Of a stretch of DNA of 64,000 nucleotides, positions 25,439 to 34,900 are shown piece after piece (positions within the stretch are counted from its first letter, which is position 1; every line of letters starts with the position of its first letter). Source of the DNA: Oscillospiraceae bacterium (GTDB lineage: Bacteria > Bacillota > Clostridia > Oscillospirales > Ruminococcaceae); NCBI GenBank assembly GCA_025757985.1, contig CP107210.1, positions 2,294,001 through 2,358,000 on the forward strand, written 5' to 3'. The notes under the pieces were generated by a model. It did no database searches, was not told where the DNA came from, and was given only the letters and a program-made list of their open reading frames with translations. Position numbers and translations under genes: made by a program.

Positions 25439-26188
25439 ATGAGAACCGTAGATCTTCTCTTTTTTATGGGGCAAAGTAATATGGCGGGGCGCGGGGAAGC
25501 CGCCCTTGCCCCTGTTGTCGCCCCCGGCATGGGGTACGAATACCGCGCCGTCACCGACCCCGACACACTGCACCCGCTGGAAGAACCCTTCGGTGTGAAC
25601 GAGAACGACCCCGCTGGTGTGTATGAACCGGGCATGAAAACGGGGGCGATGGTGTCGTCCTTCGTCAATGCCTGCACCGCCCAAACCGGTGTGCCGGTGG
25701 TGGGCGTGTCCTGCGCCAAGGGCGGCTCTGCCATTGCCAAGTGGTTGCCCGGCACACCGTACTATCAGGATGCCGTGCGCCGCGCCCGCAAGGCGCGCGC
25801 CTTTTTGCAGGCAAACGGCTATCCCATCCGCCACAGCGCCATGGTCTGGTGCCAGGGTTGCACCGACGGCGACCTGCACACCCCCAAGGACGTTTACAAA
25901 GCCGACACCGAGCGCGTTCTGCACAGCTTTATGCAGGACGCAGGCGCGCAAACCTGCTTTTTGATCCAAATCGGCAACCAGCGCGATGAGCCGGAGCTGT
26001 ACCTGCCCATGCAGCAGGCGCAGGAGGAACTGGCCGCCGAACAGGGCGACATCGTGCTGGTCAGCCGTCAATTCAAGACCTTCGCCGCAAAAGGGTTGAT
26101 GAAGGATTGCTTCCACTACCTGCAGCCCGCCTACAACGCTGTAGGCACCGAAGCCGGCAGAAACGCAGCGGCCTATTGGAATCGCTGA
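25439..26188 (+). CDS. SASA/DUF303-type carbohydrate esterase
   Basis: The 249-residue SGNH-like esterase has the nucleophile block LLFFMGQSNMAGRG, the Gly block GVSCAKGGSAIAKW, and the C-terminal His in DCFHYLQPAYNAVG. This is the pattern of sialate O-acetylesterase-like and CE6-like acetylesterases. The block normally WxQGE reads WCQGCTDG, so Cys replaces the usual Glu. No signal peptide is present, so it would remove acetyl groups from imported pectic or hemicellulosic oligosaccharides. AAAGGAG precedes ATG. It is a single gene ending in a terminator shared with the convergent operon. Confidence 0.85.
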   Translation: MRTVDLLFFMGQSNMAGRGEAALAPVVAPGMGYEYRAVTDPDTLHPLEEPFGVNENDPAGVYEPGMKTGAMVSSFVNACTAQTGVPVVGVSCAKGGSAIAKWLPGTPYYQDAVRRARKARAFLQANGYPIRHSAMVWCQGCTDGDLHTPKDVYKADTERVLHSFMQDAGAQTCFLIQIGNQRDEPELYLPMQQAQEELAAEQGDIVLVSRQFKTFAAKGLMKDCFHYLQPAYNAVGTEAGRNAAAYWNR

Positions 26189-26203
26189 CAAAATACGAAA
26201 AAA

Positions 26204-26231
26204 CCCAACCGCAAAACGGTTGGGCAATTTT
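26204..26231. terminator. Terminator between convergent genes
   Basis: CCCAACCG-CAAAA-CGGTTGGG followed by CAATTTTTTT, with AAAAAA on the left. It serves the esterase gene and probably the opposing isomerase-like gene. Confidence 0.8.
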
Positions 26232-26238
26232 TTTACTT

Positions 26239-27075
26239 TTACACAGTGTCGGTCATCCTGCGCAGATACCGCACATCGGCGGTGTCGGCGGGCAGAATAA
26301 CCTCATCGCGCAGCAGCGGTGCTGCGGGCGCACGGTTCGCTAGGAAGGCGCGAATGGCAGAATAATCCATATCGCCCTCGCCCAGCGGCAGCAGCGCCTT
26401 GCTGCCATCGGCCTCGATGCGGCAGTCCTTGACATGCACGGCGCCAAGCTGATCGCCGATGACCTCCAGCCAGCGGCTCCAGTGGGCAGCCTGATACGCC
26501 CTGTCCTGCCCGTCCGCGGCACAGAACAGGTTGACAGGGTCAAAAATGACCCGGCAGTGGGTTTCGTCCGCGGCGGCGTCCAGCACCTCGCGCAGCAGCT
26601 CCGGCGTGCAGAGCGGGTGTACATCCACCGATTCCACCGCAAACACAGTGTCAAGGCGGGCGGCCTCCTCGGTGATGCGGGCGATGCTGTCAAGCATCAG
26701 CGGGCGGCGGGCAGCCTTTTCCTCGTCCGTGCAGGAGCCCCACGCGGTCTCGCTGCCCACCATTTTGGCACCCAGCACCTTGGCATAGCCCAGCGTGCGC
26801 TTTACGGCATCCACAGCGGCGCGGCGGGCGTCCGCATCAGGGGCAGACAGGTCCTGATAGCAGCTCAGCACCGAAATTTCCACATCCTGCGCGGCAAACG
26901 CCGTGCGGATCTCTGCAAGCTGTTCCCCGGTGATATGGGCAAAATCTGCAATGCCTGCAATGCCGCGGGGCATGGCCAGCTGTGCGCCGGTGTAGCCCTT
27001 GGCGTGCAGCACAGCGGCCAACTCGGCGGCGGGCAGCTTGCCGTAGTCATGGGCGCGGCATCCGATCCTTGTCAT
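26239..27075 (-). CDS. Sugar phosphate isomerase/epimerase-like TIM-barrel protein
   Basis: The 278-residue AP_endonuc_2/xylose-isomerase-like barrel has VLSCYQDLSAPD, MVGSETAWGS, FAVESVDVHPLCTPE, CRVIFDPVNLF and VHVKDCRIEADGS. The conserved Glu, Asp and His positions that bind the metal in this superfamily are present. Likely roles are isomerisation or epimerisation of a keto sugar released from the pectic side chain. It lies four bases after the 234-residue gene at 27079-27780, so the two are cotranscribed. The specific substrate cannot be assigned. Confidence 0.85.
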   Translation of the reverse strand: MTRIGCRAHDYGKLPAAELAAVLHAKGYTGAQLAMPRGIAGIADFAHITGEQLAEIRTAFAAQDVEISVLSCYQDLSAPDADARRAAVDAVKRTLGYAKVLGAKMVGSETAWGSCTDEEKAARRPLMLDSIARITEEAARLDTVFAVESVDVHPLCTPELLREVLDAAADETHCRVIFDPVNLFCAADGQDRAYQAAHWSRWLEVIGDQLGAVHVKDCRIEADGSKALLPLGEGDMDYSAIRAFLANRAPAAPLLRDEVILPADTADVRYLRRMTDTV

Positions 27076-27078
27076 GGT

Positions 27079-27780
27079 TCAGTCCTCCGTTCCCGCAATG
27101 CGGGGCAAAAATACAAAGTTGTGGCCGCTGTCCGGGTGGGCCTTCTGCTCCGGCGTAAAGCGTGCAAAGTGGCTTTCGGGGTCGGCGGCGATCCATGCGT
27201 CCAGCTCGGGGCTGTGCGCGCCCGGCCGGTGCTTGATGTTCACATTGGTGCGCGGCTCCTCAAGGTAGGAGAAAAGCACCCCCTCCTGCACGCAGATGAG
27301 ATGCCAGCGGTCCCCCTCGACCAGCCCCTCGGTGACAATGCGCAGGTGATGCTCCATATAGCTGCACCAGCTGTCGGGCGGCAGCAGCGCAATGCGGCCG
27401 CGGCGGCGCTGCGGGCAGCGGCCCCGCTGCCAGTCGGCGGCGGTGGTGGGTACATCGTGGTAAAAATACGGCTGCATGGCGGCCCATGGGCGGGGTGCCG
27501 CCTCACCCAGAGCGGGCGGCCACGGCAGCAGCGCCGCGTCCAGCGCGGGGCAAAGCCCCTGCGGTGTGAACGGGCGGTTCAGCCCCTCGGCATAAAAAAA
27601 CAGGTGATTTTCATACCGGAAAAGGCTTGCGGTCAGGATCCGCCCCTCCGCCTGTGCTTTTTGCAGCGCGGCGGAAAAGTCGGCAAAAACGGTATCCTCA
27701 ACCTCCCTGCCCAAAACGGCATGAAAGGAGCCGCGGCAGACGGCGGCATCGGCCAGCGATGCAGGCAGCGTGCAGGGCAT
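27079..27780 (-). CDS. Uncharacterised protein with weak similarity to rhamnose mutarotase
   Basis: A 234-residue protein. The start MPCTLPAS is chosen for its AGGAGAGGA ribosome site; the longer frame upstream runs into promoter sequence. Residues about 30-60 (FSAALQKAQAEGRILTASLFRYENHLFFYAEG) recall the RhaM pattern in which a helix is followed by SIF..xxLFxYxE, and a second such unit may follow (SYMEHHLRIVTEGLVEGDRWHLICVQEG). This may be a two-unit alpha+beta barrel related to mutarotases, but I would not call it more than a suggestion. It is coupled to the sugar isomerase-like gene. Confidence 0.65.
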   Translation of the reverse strand: MPCTLPASLADAAVCRGSFHAVLGREVEDTVFADFSAALQKAQAEGRILTASLFRYENHLFFYAEGLNRPFTPQGLCPALDAALLPWPPALGEAAPRPWAAMQPYFYHDVPTTAADWQRGRCPQRRRGRIALLPPDSWCSYMEHHLRIVTEGLVEGDRWHLICVQEGVLFSYLEEPRTNVNIKHRPGAHSPELDAWIAADPESHFARFTPEQKAHPDSGHNFVFLPRIAGTED

Positions 27781-27922
27781 AACATTCCTCTCCTGTACCT
27801 TGTAATTATTCTTTATTGTACAATGCCGGGGCAGCAAAAGATATGCGGCATAGTGCAGTATCCTTTGTGATAATTGCACTTTACATACCCCTGCTTCTGT
27901 GCTATGCTGAAGGAAGAATATA

Positions 27923-28095
27923 GGGCAATACCGCATAATTCTAAGTGCCGATACGGCGAGCGAGGTGCGGCAGCTGCTAAGCCAAAAGCGCAGATAATAC
28001 TGGATGTCTTATCGAGCATTTTGGCAACGCAGATGCCGTGCCGCAGCCGCCGGAGCGGTGCTTAAGCCGTCAGGCGGGAATTGTGCGGTGTTGCC
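27923..28095. mobile_element. 173-bp MITE-like element, copy 1
   Basis: Terminal inverted repeats GGGCAATACCGCATAATTC and GAATTGTGCGGTGTTGCC enclose a GC-rich body with internal pairing. ATA flanks both ends (27920-27922 and 28096-28098), a 3-bp target duplication. The inverted copy at 29474-29646 has the same length. It lies just upstream of the GH28 gene. The remainder of the gap 27781-28120 is the 5' region of the minus-strand gene. Confidence 0.85.
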
Positions 28096-28120
28096 ATAGA
28101 CAAAATAAGGAGCAGGAGCG

Positions 28121-29473
28121 ATGGACTACAGTATCTTACGCTACGGCGCTGTGGCAGACGGTGTGACCAACTGCGCGGCAGCCATCCAACAGGCGGTCGA
28201 TGCGGCCGCAGCGGCGGGCGGCGGGCGCGTTATCGTGCCGGCCGGGCGCTTTTTGAGCGGCTCCGTGCTGCTGAAGGACAATGTGGAGCTGCATCTGGAG
28301 AGCGGCGCGGTGCTTATCAGCAGCCTGAACCCCGCAGATATTACCCCGTTCCCGCAGGGCGGGGACGGCACCGACCCTGACGACACCGCCGACGGCTGGG
28401 AGGGCGGCTTCTTTTTGGGGGCCAGCCACGCCAAAAATGTGACCATCAGCGGCATGGGCACGATCTACGGTCAGGGCGACAAGGTGTTTTTGGACAAGAA
28501 TGTGGACAACGGCTTCCACGAATGCCCGAAATTCTGCGAGGCGTTCCGCCCGCGCATGATGCTGTTTGAGGCAGTCGAAAACTTTACCGTGCGCGATGTG
28601 ACCCTGCAGGACGCGGCGTTCTGGACGCTGCACATGGCGGGCTGCCGGCATGTGCGCATCCAGAACATCATGATTTTAAACGATGACCGCGGCGCGAACA
28701 ATGACGGCATCGACCCCGATTGCTGCCAGGATGTCGTCATCTCCAACTGCATCGTGCGCACCGGCGATGATGCCATCGTGGTCAAATCCACCGGGCCGAT
28801 GTCCCGCCGCTACGGTGCGAGCGAGAATGTGGCCATCACGGGCTGCATCTTACATTCCCGCGATTCTGCGCTGAAAATCGGAACCGAGACCCACGGTGTG
28901 ATCCGCAATGTGACGCTGAGCGACTGCGTCATTGACGACTGCTCCCGCGCGGTGGGCGTCTGGGTGCGGGACGGCGGCACGGTGGAGGACATCCATGTCC
29001 ACCATCTGACCGGCTGCACCCGCCGCTACGCCGACTCCTACCAGCTGCCCGGTGCGCCGGGCTGGTGGGGCAAGGGCGAGCCGCTGTTTGTCAGCGCCAC
29101 GCCGCGCAAGGGCAAGACCGGCCCGGCAGGCGTGATCCGCCGTGTCAGCTTTGACCATTTGTACCTGACAAGTGAAAGCTGCGCCTTTGCGGCCGGCGAG
29201 CCGGACAGCGAAATTCAGGACCTGCGCATCAGCGAGATGCACCTGACGCTGCAGCACCACGGCACCCAGCCCGGCGGCCTGTTTGACGAGCAGCCCTCGG
29301 CCCGGCACATCTACCCGCACGCCATCCCGGCGCTGTACGCCCGCTGCGTGGACGGCCTGACCGTCAAGGACAGCACCGTGCGCTTTGTCGGTGAGAACGA
29401 GGCGTGGGACGGCAGCGTAGCCGAGCTGGAGCACTGCCGCCGCGCAAAGCTGGAACTGGGAAAGCTTGTATAA
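28121..29473 (+). CDS. GH28 polygalacturonase/rhamnogalacturonase-type hydrolase
   Basis: The 450-residue right-handed beta-helix hydrolase starts MDYSILRYGAVADGVTNCAAAIQQAVDAA, the usual pectinase N-terminus. The active-site blocks are NNDGID (193-198), GDD (215-217) and ALKIGTE (250-256, in place of RIK). No signal peptide is present, so it acts inside the cell on imported oligogalacturonides or rhamnogalacturonan pieces, probably in exo mode. AAGGAGCAGGAGCG precedes ATG. It is a single-gene unit enclosed by two inverted MITE copies, the second starting directly after the stop. Confidence 0.93.
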   Translation: MDYSILRYGAVADGVTNCAAAIQQAVDAAAAAGGGRVIVPAGRFLSGSVLLKDNVELHLESGAVLISSLNPADITPFPQGGDGTDPDDTADGWEGGFFLGASHAKNVTISGMGTIYGQGDKVFLDKNVDNGFHECPKFCEAFRPRMMLFEAVENFTVRDVTLQDAAFWTLHMAGCRHVRIQNIMILNDDRGANNDGIDPDCCQDVVISNCIVRTGDDAIVVKSTGPMSRRYGASENVAITGCILHSRDSALKIGTETHGVIRNVTLSDCVIDDCSRAVGVWVRDGGTVEDIHVHHLTGCTRRYADSYQLPGAPGWWGKGEPLFVSATPRKGKTGPAGVIRRVSFDHLYLTSESCAFAAGEPDSEIQDLRISEMHLTLQHHGTQPGGLFDEQPSARHIYPHAIPALYARCVDGLTVKDSTVRFVGENEAWDGSVAELEHCRRAKLELGKLV

Positions 29474-29646
29474 GGCAACACCGCACAATTCCCGCCTAAC
29501 GGCTTAAGCACCGCTCCGGCGGCTGCGGCACGGCATCTGCGTTGCCAAAATGCTCGATAATACATCTAGTATTATCTGCGCTTTTGGCTTAGTAGCTGCC
29601 GCACCTCGCTCGCCGTATCGGCACTTAGAATTATGCGCTATTGCCC
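29474..29646. mobile_element. 173-bp MITE-like element, copy 2 (inverted)
   Basis: This is the reverse complement of copy 1 with few changes. TAA flanks both ends (29471-29473 and 29647-29649). It begins one base after the GH28 stop codon, whose TAA also supplies the target duplication. Confidence 0.85.
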
Positions 29647-29667
29647 TAACAAAAGGAGTGTATACAA

Positions 29668-29985
29668 ATGGAGCATATGGCATGGAAGGGCCGCATCAAG
29701 CCCGGCTGCAAGGCAGAATATCAGCGCCGCCACGCGGAAATCTGGCCCGAGATGGTCAAGGTGCTGAAGGATGCAGGCATCTGCAATTACAGCATTTTCT
29801 ACTGCAACGATGAGCTGTTCGGCTATTACGAGTGCGAAAAGGGTGTTGCCTACGCCGAAAAGGTGCAGGCCGAAAGCCCGGTCGTTGACCGCTGGAACGA
29901 CTACATGAAGGACATTCTGGAGCTGGAGATGGATCCCGTCACCGGTGCCCAGCCAAAGCTGGAGCAGGTGTTCCGGCTGGATTGA
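29668..29985 (+). CDS. rhaM: L-rhamnose mutarotase
   Basis: The 105-residue protein is a typical RhaM: WKGRIKPGCKAEYQRRHAEIWPEMVKVLKDAGICNYSIFY, LFGYYECEKG, VDRWNDYMKDILE, ending in LEQVFRLD. The enzyme interconverts alpha- and beta-L-rhamnopyranose, which speeds use of rhamnose released from rhamnogalacturonan. AAAAGGAG lies ahead of ATG. It may share a promoter within or near MITE copy 2. Other rhamnose catabolic genes (rhaA, rhaB, rhaD) are not in the window. Confidence 0.93.
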   Translation: MEHMAWKGRIKPGCKAEYQRRHAEIWPEMVKVLKDAGICNYSIFYCNDELFGYYECEKGVAYAEKVQAESPVVDRWNDYMKDILELEMDPVTGAQPKLEQVFRLD

Positions 29986-30010
29986 GAAAAGGCAAAACAT
30001 CGATATGCAG

Positions 30011-30049
30011 GCAAAAGCCCCCGCTGCTTATGGCAGCGGGGGCTTTTGC
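30011..30049. terminator. Terminator between rhaM and the GH105 gene
   Basis: A 17-bp stem GCAAAAGCCCCCGCTGC / GCAGCGGGGGCTTTTGC lies between convergent genes and works in both directions. Confidence 0.85.
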
Positions 30050-30062
30050 CCTGTCAGACAAT

Positions 30063-31112
30063 TTACAACGCGCCGTCCGAGCGGACATTGTCGTAGTTCA
30101 GCACACCGGCGAAGAATGCCAGCGCCAGACCCTGACCCCAGCCCTGAATCCAGTCGCGGCTGATGCCGCGGTAGCCGTCGGCATCCTTCATGACCGCCGT
30201 GCCGCCCGAGACATTCAGCACACGGCCGTCTGGGCTGACATTGGCCAGCATACCGGGGATAGCCTTGTTGATGTACTTGATGTGCAGGGGGTTGCCCTTG
30301 GTGATCATGGCGGCGGCGATGCCGGCGCTTGCGCTGACCTCCTCATAGGAGGCGGCATCGTCCACGATCGTGCGCCACAGGCCGTTCTCGGTCTGGTAAA
30401 GCTTGAGCGCGGCCAGCTGGTCGTTCAGGCTGCCGACCACATCTAAGAACTTGGGGTAGAGGTAGCACTGCGGCAGCCGCACGCCGACCTGCGACATTGT
30501 GTAGGCCGCCCATGCGTTGGCGCGGCCCCACTTGATGCCGGACATGTGGTCGCCGGTGATGTTGTTGTAGCCGTGGTAGTACAGTCCGCTCTCGGGGTCC
30601 TGCAGGTACTTGATGTGCCAGTAATACTGGTTCAGCGCATCATCAATCAGGGCCTCGTCCTTCAAAAGCACGCCCATCCGCAGCAGGAAGAAACCCGCCA
30701 TAAAGAGCGTGTCTGCCCACGCCTGCTCGGGGAAGTCATTGTTGACCGAGACGGTGTGCTGCAAAACATGATCGCCGAAGCGCAGCGCTTCTTTTTCCAG
30801 ATACTCGATCTTGCTTTTGGCGATGTCCAGATACTTTTCATCGCCGGTATGCTCATACAGGGTGATCAGGCAGTGCCCCATTGAGCAGGTGTTGACCGTC
30901 CAGCGCGGCAGGCCCAGCTCGATATACTCGTCCACGCGGTCCTTGACCAGCTGCAGGTAGCGTTCATTCTTGGTGACCTCATACGCCTCGCAAATGCCGT
31001 AGTAGGCCACACCGCAGGGCCAGTCCCATGTCATGTCCATCCGCATCGTGCGGTCCACGATCTTGTCGATGGTAGCCTCAATTTGGGCCTTGTCAAAAAT
31101 CAGGTTTGCCAT
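30063..31112 (-). CDS. GH105 unsaturated rhamnogalacturonyl hydrolase
   Basis: The 349-residue alpha/alpha-barrel enzyme has the GH105 blocks TWDWPCGVAYYGICEAYEVTKNERYL, FPEQAWADTLFMAGFFLLRMG (catalytic Asp in ADTLF), YYHGYN and KWGRANAWAAYTMSQV. It is close in type to YteR/YesR, which remove the unsaturated galacturonate left by rhamnogalacturonan lyases, here the PL11 part of the gene at 31983. It is the last gene of the minus-strand degradation group, 30 bp after the deacetylase-like gene. GGAGAG precedes the start. Confidence 0.93.
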   Translation of the reverse strand: MANLIFDKAQIEATIDKIVDRTMRMDMTWDWPCGVAYYGICEAYEVTKNERYLQLVKDRVDEYIELGLPRWTVNTCSMGHCLITLYEHTGDEKYLDIAKSKIEYLEKEALRFGDHVLQHTVSVNNDFPEQAWADTLFMAGFFLLRMGVLLKDEALIDDALNQYYWHIKYLQDPESGLYYHGYNNITGDHMSGIKWGRANAWAAYTMSQVGVRLPQCYLYPKFLDVVGSLNDQLAALKLYQTENGLWRTIVDDAASYEEVSASAGIAAAMITKGNPLHIKYINKAIPGMLANVSPDGRVLNVSGGTAVMKDADGYRGISRDWIQGWGQGLALAFFAGVLNYDNVRSDGAL

Positions 31113-31142
31113 TGCTCTCTCCTTTTCAAATCGCGAATCCGC

Positions 31143-31979
31143 TTATACCAGCGCCACCGTCTTTCCGGCGGGGATCTCATAGTGGCGGCCATCCACCTCG
31201 ACCCAGATGGACTGGGCGTTGGGGTTGCAGACCTTATCGCCCGCGGCGGTGTACTGCAGGCGGGCGGCATCGGCCATGTAGTCCACGATTTCGATGTTGG
31301 TGGCGTACCAGGTGTCCTCGCGCCCGCCGGCCAGCTGGCAGAACTGCTCCATCAGGGTCCAGTCCTCCTCAGTGCGGAACTCAAAGCTGTGGCCCCAGAC
31401 ATACATCATATAAAGGTACTGCGTCTTGTACAGCTCAACAAAGCGCTTGCCGTCCTCCAGCAGGTTGTGTGTGTGGTGGCAGGTGGCCTTCCATGTCATA
31501 AAATCGTGGGGCATCGCAAAGTCATGGGTATCGCCCACCACGCGGGCATAGCGGATGCCCAGCGCAGGCAGCAGGGCGGCGATCTCCGGTGTCCAGCTGC
31601 CGTTGGGGTAGGCAAGGCCGCGCACGGGGTAGCCCATGACACCCTCAAGCTGCATACGGTCGGCCAGCACCTGCCGGGCGGTCTGGTCCAGCGGGCTGCG
31701 GGAGATGGTGGGGTGGTGGTAGGTGTGACAGGCGACCTCATGGCCCTTGTACAGCTCGACCCACTCGCTCTCCGGGATGCGCTCGGGGCGGGGCAGGCCA
31801 CCGTTCAGGTTGAAGGTGCCCCGGATGCCGTAGCGGTTGAACAGCTCGACAAGGCGGCGGTCCTCCAAACGGCCGTCATCATAGCTCATCGTCAGCACCT
31901 TATGCTTGCCGCCGGGGAAGCAGGTGTAAATGACCTTCGGTTCGGTGTAGTTCATAAACAAAACCTTCTTTTTTGTCAA
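31143..31979 (-). CDS. CE4-type polysaccharide deacetylase-like protein
   Basis: The 278-residue NodB-fold protein has motif 1 VLTMSYDDGRLEDRRLVELFNRYGIRGTFNLNG, with the metal-binding and catalytic Asp pair, and the His pair in HEVACHTYHHPTISR. LAYPNGSW and IRYARVVGDTHDF follow. No secretion signal is present, unlike most CE4 enzymes, so the target should be an imported acetylated oligosaccharide. It starts three bases after the stop of the PL11-CE12 gene. The C-terminal 35 residues form an extra beta piece (IWVEVDGRHYEIPAGKTVALV). Confidence 0.85.
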   Translation of the reverse strand: MTKKKVLFMNYTEPKVIYTCFPGGKHKVLTMSYDDGRLEDRRLVELFNRYGIRGTFNLNGGLPRPERIPESEWVELYKGHEVACHTYHHPTISRSPLDQTARQVLADRMQLEGVMGYPVRGLAYPNGSWTPEIAALLPALGIRYARVVGDTHDFAMPHDFMTWKATCHHTHNLLEDGKRFVELYKTQYLYMMYVWGHSFEFRTEEDWTLMEQFCQLAGGREDTWYATNIEIVDYMADAARLQYTAAGDKVCNPNAQSIWVEVDGRHYEIPAGKTVALV

Positions 31980-31982
31980 AAT

Positions 31983-34900
31983 TTATTTGAAATTTGCCCG
32001 CAGCACATCCAGTGCCGGGGTGGTATCCTGCAAAAGCTGCTGCACAAAGGCCTGTGCCGTGCGGCAGGCGCCGGCGTTTTGCTGGTGGGCGTTGTCCTGC
32101 TTTGCGCCCACCCACATATAGCGGGCCTTGCAGCGCTCAGCGCCAAAGGCGGTGTTGGCGGCGGCGGTAGCGGCGCCAAGGTCGATAAACGGTGCGCCGA
32201 CCTCGGCGGCAAAGGCGCGCATCGCCTCGCGGTAGGCGGCAAACGAGGGGTGGCAGACGCTGTCCTCGTCAAACTCGCGCATCGCCACGGGGGAGGCAAA
32301 GATGCACACTGCGCCGCGGCGGCGGGCAGCGTCCCAGAAGGGGCGCAGGCTCTCGCCGAAGGCATCCGCCGGGACATAGCGCTCGGCCTTTGCGCGGTTG
32401 GCATCGTTATGGCCGAAGCTGACCACCAGCAGATCACCGGGGCGGATATGCGCGGCAATGTCGTCCAACCGCCCCTCCTCGCGGAAGTTCTTGCTGCTGC
32501 GGCCCGCCATGGCGCAGTTGTCAATGACAAGGCCCGGCAGCTCGTAGCGCATCTCCTGCGGGAAGGGGCAGTCCGCGCGGTGGGCAGCGCAGCATACAGC
32601 ATCCCCCTGCGCCAGCGTGTGGAGCACCTCGCCCCAGCCGGTCACCGGCTTATCGCTGGGGGCGTAGCTCTGCATGATGGAATCGCCCGCCATCCAGAGG
32701 GTAGGCTTGGCGTTCAGCTGCGGCAGCACATTGGCAAAATCCATGTCGCCTGCATAGTAGAAGGACGGGTAGCACGGCTGGTTGTAGCAGTTGTTCTGCC
32801 ATGCCACGCCACAGCGGTACTGCGCATCGTGCATCAGGGTAAACAGCTTGTGGGGGGTAAGATCGGTGGTGGTGTAGATGCGGATGGCGGTGTCGTCCGC
32901 TGTGCGCACCAGCAGCTCCTCGCGGAAATCACCCAGCACATCGGCCACCAGGCAGGGGTTGCCCTTGGTGCCGTTGTTGGTGGCGGTGCCCGCGGGCTGC
33001 AGCATGACGCCGTGGGTCAGATCGTTAATGACGCCGTATTGATCGCCGTGCAGATAGTCCGCACCATCGGTGATCTGGGTCGAAAGATCGCCCGCCCAGT
33101 AGATCTTCATGTTGGTGCCGGGGGTGGGCAACTCCAGCGTGCGCCCGTTTACATCGTACACATCCTTGACCCAGACCTGCAGGCCGCGGGTGTTCGGGTC
33201 GATCTTGCCGATCATGCAGCGGCCCAGATCCTCCTCGGCATATTCGCCAAAGCGGACATCGCCGGTCTCGGCGTCGCGCAGTGCCCAGCCGTAGGGGGCG
33301 CGCTCGCCCTCCTCATACACATTGAAGATCTCCAGACCGGGGCTGTCAGGGTCGATATCGGCCACATGCATCGCATCGCCGTGGCCGAACTTGGCGCGGG
33401 TCCTGCCGTCCGGCAGGGTGCCGTATTTGGAGTAGAGCAGGCTTCCGTCATGGTCGATGGCTGCTGCGCCGTACACAATTTCCATGCAGCCGTCCCCATC
33501 AATGTCAGCAGTCGAAATACTGTGGTTGCCCTGCCCGGCCAGAATGCCGTACACAGGGTCGGTGCCGACAGCAAGGTGGCAGCCGCTGTCGTTGAAGGGG
33601 TTTGCCATCGGCACAAAGCCGGAGTCGATACCCCATACCTTGTGAAAGCGGTTCTCAAAAAAGTCGTAGGCCGCCAGCGTGGCGCGGGTGTAGTAACCGC
33701 GGCAGGCGATCAGATAGGGGCGCTCACCGTCCAGATAGGCCACCCCGGCGTTAAAGCGGTCCACGCGGTTGCACGGCTCGATGCGGGGCATTGCATAATC
33801 GCCCCACAAAAGGCCGTCATCCACGCGGGGGTAGGGGTAGTCGATCGTGTCCAGCTCGGCGCCGTCCCCGCCGAACATCGTCAGGTACTCGGGGCCGTCA
33901 TAGACAAAGCCCTCGAACCTGCGCAGCTCGTTTTTGGGGCTGCGGCTCGGCGCGTACACATCAAGGAAATAGTCGGCCAGCGCAAGGGCATCAGCCTCAC
34001 ACAGGGGGTAGGCGTACTGCGGCGCAAGGCCGAAGCACTGCTCCACCGTGGCGGGCCAGCGGCCATTTACGACCTCGGGGTGGGTGTGCCAGCGGCGGAA
34101 CACCTCGGCCATATGCAGGCGGTAATCCTGCGCCGTGCAGACATAGTTATCCGCGTGGCTGTACCCGGCGTCCAGATCCTTCTGCGGCATCGTGATATAC
34201 TGGCGGGACAGCACGGTGCCGTCCGGCGCAAAGCGGGTCATCACGGTGCCGGGCGCGGTCTTGACAGCCATCTCGGCCCTGCCGTCCCCGTTGAAGTCGT
34301 ACACCATAAACTGGGTGTAGTGCGCTCCGGCGCGGATATTCTGCCCCATGTCCAGCCGCCAGACCAGCGTGCCGTCCAGCTTATAGCAGTCGATAAAGCA
34401 CCGCCCGGTGTAGCCCTTGATCGACACATCGTGGGAGTTGTCAGGGTCCCACTTTACAAAATACTCGTACTCGCCGTCATTGTCAATATCACCCACACTC
34501 ATATCATTGGCGTGGTAGGCAAAGGGCTCCCCGGCCGGGGTCACGCCGTCCGCCGGCTTTTGCAGCGGCAGCTCATAGTAACCTTTTTGCCACGGCTTTA
34601 CGCCCCTGCAGGCGGGCCCTTCTACGCCGTTTAACAGCGGGGCCACGGCGTAGGTATCCCCGCTTGTGCCCTGCGCGTCCAGATAGTTCGTGCTGTCGGT
34701 CACGGTGGCGAGCCTGACCCCGTTTTTATAGAGCACAAAGTCGGTGCCGGTCAGGCCGGTGGCGTTGTGGCCGGTGACTTCGCTTTTAAAGAGCCGCCAG
34801 CTGATAAACACGCCGGTGTTTGCCGTGACAGCTACCAAACCGCGGGACAGCGCCTCCAGCTGCTGCAGCAGCACGCGGCCCACGGGGGTCTGCACGGGTG

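Noticed and set aside
31083..34634. Open frame of 1183 codons on the plus strand
   Set aside because: It lies antisense to the PL11-CE12, CE4 and GH105 genes, whose protein motifs are unmistakable. In GC-rich genes the opposite strand is often open. The translated product has no domain pattern.
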